A DNA stretch of 64,000 nt, from contig NZ_JAUCFJ010000002.1 in the NCBI RefSeq assembly GCF_030348505.1, forward strand, positions 1,492,001 to 1,556,000, written 5' to 3'. The translations under genes and the position numbers were made by a program. Shown here piece by piece: positions 61,329 to 64,000 of this stretch; the first letter of the stretch is position 1, and each line of letters starts with the position of its first letter. Under the pieces are notes generated by a model that searched no databases, was not told the DNA's origin, and was given only the letters and a program-made list of their open reading frames with translations. Origin of the DNA: Lysinibacillus sp. G4S2. GTDB taxonomy: Bacteria > Bacillota > Bacilli > Bacillales_A > Planococcaceae.

Positions 61329-62696
61329 CTATGCTCTAGCGTGAACCTTATTTCCTTGTACCCAAACTTCTCGAATATTTTCTGGGCGCACAAGATACAT
61401 AATTTTTTGGAAGATATCCTGTAAATCTTCCTTGTAATCAAATATAGGAAGTTTTGCAGATGGTATGTTTGTATCGATGATTTGTACATCCCACGTATAG
61501 TTTTCCTGTAAACGGCCAATAGGAAGGCTTAAGCTTTCTCCGCCACCAGCTGTCGCTAAATAAAATGCTTCTGTAATCGTAATACGTGAATTTGGGACAC
61601 CGCGTTTTTCAGCAGGAAGAGATGGATCGACACCGTCTTCTAGCATTCTAGATGACATAACTGCTTGTCTAGCATTATCGAATAGGCTAGGGGAGAAACC
61701 GCCTGAAATATCGGACCCTAATCCGATATCAACGCCTTTTGCTTGAAAGCGGGCAACTGGAATGACACTATTTGCAAAATAAGCATTGGAAATTGGACAA
61801 TGACCGATTGCAGTACCTGTTTCAGCAAATAATTGTGCATCGTCATCATTTAAGAAATTACAATGTGCCATCACTGATTTGTCACTTAATAGGCCAAAAT
61901 CATGTAAGGCAAAGGCATCATTTTTCTTAAATCGTTCCTTTACGTAGCCGTGCTCCCAATCACTTTCACTACAATGAGATTGGATATGTGTATCGTATTT
62001 AGCAGCTAATTCTCCTAGACCTTTTAATGCATCGTCTGTACAGCTTGGAATAAAGCGAGGTGTTACAACTGGATAAACACCTTGTTTTGTTGATTTTGCT
62101 AATTCCTTCACAGCTAAAATAAATTCTTCAGTATCTTTTAATGCAGTTTGCGTATTTGCATCACGATAATAGTCTGGATTTTGTTCAGGATCATCCATCA
62201 CAACTTTCCCAACTAGACCTCGTTGCCCTTTTTCAGCGCAAATTTTCGCTAATAGCAGGCTCGCTTCTTTATGGACAGTTGCAAAATAGAGTGATGTAGT
62301 AGTTCCATTTGCAAGAAGAGTACTTACTAAATCTTCATAGATCTTTTGTGCAAACTCTAAATCGGAGAATTTCGATTCGATAGGGAATGTGTATGTATTT
62401 AGCCAGTCATAAAGTGGAATATCTAATGCAGTTCCAGCTTGTGCCCATTGTGGTGCATGTACATGTAAATCGACAAAGCCTGGAAAGAAATATTGACCGT
62501 CAGCTAATTGATGGAAATTTTCTTGATGCTGATATGTAGTTAATAGATTTTGATAATCTGGATGCTCAGGAGCTACTGTTTTTTCAATCATTCCATTAGC
62601 ATTAATGAAGAATAAATAATCCTTTAATATTTGTACTTTTGTAGGAGACTTACTTGAAAAAGCTGTCCCTTTAAAAATTGACGTATAATCAGTCAT
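61329..62696 (-). CDS. guaD: Guanine deaminase (amidohydrolase type)
   Basis: 455 residues from the ATG at 62696 (AAGGTGG upstream). Metal-binding HxH in FFPGFVDLHVHAPQWAQAG, the guanine-deaminase hallmark HAPQ, IQSHCSES (third ligand His), HCNF, and GLGSDISGGFSPSLFDNAR with the last ligand Asp. It converts guanine to xanthine and ammonia. The size fits the amidohydrolase kind rather than the small CDA-type GuaD of B. subtilis. Operon with the NCS2 permease; no purine riboswitch is seen upstream. Confidence 0.9.
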   Translation of the reverse strand: MTDYTSIFKGTAFSSKSPTKVQILKDYLFFINANGMIEKTVAPEHPDYQNLLTTYQHQENFHQLADGQYFFPGFVDLHVHAPQWAQAGTALDIPLYDWLNTYTFPIESKFSDLEFAQKIYEDLVSTLLANGTTTSLYFATVHKEASLLLAKICAEKGQRGLVGKVVMDDPEQNPDYYRDANTQTALKDTEEFILAVKELAKSTKQGVYPVVTPRFIPSCTDDALKGLGELAAKYDTHIQSHCSESDWEHGYVKERFKKNDAFALHDFGLLSDKSVMAHCNFLNDDDAQLFAETGTAIGHCPISNAYFANSVIPVARFQAKGVDIGLGSDISGGFSPSLFDNARQAVMSSRMLEDGVDPSLPAEKRGVPNSRITITEAFYLATAGGGESLSLPIGRLQENYTWDVQIIDTNIPSAKLPIFDYKEDLQDIFQKIMYLVRPENIREVWVQGNKVHARA

Positions 62697-62889
62697 AAAA
62701 ACCACCTTAATGTTCGTTTATTGATGAATGCATGGATTATTATAGGGCATTATAAGTGATTAGTCTACATAAAAACGAATATTAATAGGGGCGATACGGA
62801 CTTTTGAATAGATTCCGCTATTTTTTACAGCTTTTACAAGCATTGTGATGAATCAATGCCGAAAATTAGGATGATGTTTTTAAACGTGT

Positions 62890-63305
62890 GTCATGTAGTT
62901 GATTTCCGTTCCGGCTGGGCGACTTTAACTGATTATAGCGTAGGGCTACTCGACTCCTGCGGGAAAAGTGAGACAGGCGTGACCCTGCACGGAGCGTATG
63001 TTTTCTGTGCGAAAGCGAAGTGCTAAAGTAGCGACAGCAAATGTTTTAATGTGCGAAAGCGAAGCGACAGCAACAACAATATTTTATATGTGCGAAAGCG
63101 AAGCGACAGCAACAAATGTTTTATATGTGCGAAAGCGAAGCGACAGCAACAACAATGTTTTATATGTGCGAAAACGGAGTGTCAGCGGCAACACCAGCGG
63201 AGGAAACGGCTCGACACTCTCCCGCAGGAAAGCGAGTAGCCAGTAGTGGAAGGCAGAGCCTTTTAATAAATCGGGGAGGATAAAGATGGTTAATCAACAC
63301 GCTGG
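62890..63305 (+). repeat. Second 38-bp-family array in GATTTCCGTTCC element
   Basis: Outer start GTTGATTTCCGTTCCGGCTG at 62899; inner left border GGGCTACTCGACTCCTGCGG at about 62943, right border CCGCAGGAAAGCGAGTAGCC near 63222-63241. Five units (GTGCGAAAGCGAAGCGACAG core) lie between, spaced 35-41 bases and more diverged than the 26.7-kb array. The tail GGATAAAGATGGTTAATCAA matches 27.26 kb. Confidence 0.82.
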
Positions 63306-63347
63306 TATATTATTTAGAAGAGCTTGTATATTATTTTATATTTTCTT

Positions 63348-63785
63348 TCATAGCGACAGACTCATAGAAACGGTTCTTGTATTAAAACCCATTTTTTCGT
63401 ACAGTTTAATAGCATTATTCTCGGAAAAAGCACTAAGACGAACTTCAGAGTATCCTTGTTGTCTTAGTTGGTCAATGGCTGTTGTCATTAATCGTTTAGA
63501 AATTCCTTTTCCTCTGTATTCTACTAAAACAAATAGTTCATAAATAAATCCGTTTATCTTATCGGTAAACTGATCTTTACTTGTTCCTAAAAGAACCCAG
63601 CCCATTAATTTATCTTCTTCTGTAGCTATTAAGTAATAGCATCCCTTTTCCAGTAGTGGTTTAACAAGTTGTTCGACTTTTTCATTAGTAGGTTTTACTT
63701 CACTCAATGTACCTTCAAATACAGCTTGAGGAGAAAGCTCCAAAACCTTTTTGAGTTCCGAATCGTTAGGTTTTCTAATATCCAT
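63348..63785 (-). CDS. GNAT family acetyltransferase
   Basis: 145 residues from the ATG at 63785 (AAAGGAA upstream). Acetyl-CoA loop ELFVLVEYRGKGISKRLM and the C-terminal SENNAIKLYEKMGFNTRTVS are standard. The N-terminal MDIRKPNDSELKKVLELSPQ is of the common single-domain type. Substrate unknown. The plus-strand ORF 63286-63543 overlapping it is antisense and not a gene. Confidence 0.85.
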   Translation of the reverse strand: MDIRKPNDSELKKVLELSPQAVFEGTLSEVKPTNEKVEQLVKPLLEKGCYYLIATEEDKLMGWVLLGTSKDQFTDKINGFIYELFVLVEYRGKGISKRLMTTAIDQLRQQGYSEVRLSAFSENNAIKLYEKMGFNTRTVSMSLSL

Positions 63786-63854
63786 AAATATAATCAATTC
63801 CTTTCATTATCTTTTCAGTTTATCACAAAATTCCGTTAATTATTTTAGCGTCTT

Positions 63855-63960
63855 TCATTTGAGACCCGGCATCGAGCACCGCGAGTGAAGCGGCTCATCG
63901 GATGCCCTAAAAAAGTCCCCCAGTCGGAACAAAAATCAACCACACGTTATGAGTCATTGA
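63855..63960. repeat. Partial GATTTCCGTTCC-type element at window end
   Basis: GAGCACCGCGAGTGAAGCGG and CTCATCGGATGCCC, then CCCCCAGTCGGAACAAAAAT and CAACCACACGTTATGAG: the right end of the same family as at 40.8 and 51.9 kb. No gene to the window end. Confidence 0.6.
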
Positions 63961-64000
63961 GAGAGGGCTAGTTACAAATTTTGTGAATAAAAAAGACTAC

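Noticed and set aside
62706..62890. Purine riboswitch upstream of guaD
   Set aside because: No conserved three-stem purine aptamer sequence is visible on the minus strand.
63286..63543. 85-residue plus-strand ORF starting MVNQH
   Set aside because: Antisense to a clear acetyltransferase gene; the start block is a repeat border.

Overview
The window is chromosomal DNA from a low-GC Gram-positive spore-former of the Bacillaceae/Planococcaceae type. I favour Lysinibacillus. The reasons are the resE-sigX-rsiX order, T-box, FMN and guanidine-I leader RNAs, strong Shine-Dalgarno sequences with many TTG starts, a Cse60-like sporulation gene, and dispersed repeats of the kind I associate with that genus. 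I saw no rRNA, tRNA, CRISPR array or intact prophage.

1-5.6 kb: the 3' part of a ResE-like sensor kinase, then sigX-rsiX, separated by a repeat insertion. Next comes an APH-type small-molecule kinase behind a short leader ORF with mutually exclusive hairpins. 5.7-18 kb: an accessory stretch of small exported, membrane and unknown proteins. It also holds a T-box-controlled permease, the FMN riboswitch with ribU, a decayed integrase, and many copies of a two-hairpin repeat. 18-28.4 kb: a sodium symporter, glutamine synthetase behind a perfect TnrA/GlnR box, a frameshifted metallo-hydrolase, a Nudix hydrolase, an AraC/GyrI regulator, acetyltransferases, a 12-unit 38-bp tandem array and a miniature phospholipase A2-like protein.

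28.6-40.9 kb: a DUF418 gene broken by an in-frame TGA, a lipoprotein/ATP-grasp pair like ygiBC, ybaK, the guanidine-I riboswitch with the ykkCD exporter pair, the opuA betaine transporter with a BusR-like GntR/RCK_C regulator, a detached ribA-ribD pair and a nucleotidase.

40.9-59.1 kb looks like one catabolic region. On the minus strand are an IclR regulator, a class III CoA-transferase, an enoyl-CoA hydratase and two acyl-CoA dehydrogenases. On the plus strand are rpoN, an amino-acid permease, a sigma-54 activator carrying GAFTGA, a class III aminotransferase, an aldehyde dehydrogenase and an ATP-dependent hydantoinase/lactamase pair. Two well-formed -24/-12 promoters precede the permease and the aminotransferase. 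The enzyme set fits lactam to omega-amino acid to semialdehyde to dicarboxylate to CoA ester breakdown; this is inference. 59.1-64 kb: a lipoprotein, a purine permease with guanine deaminase, a second repeat array and an acetyltransferase.
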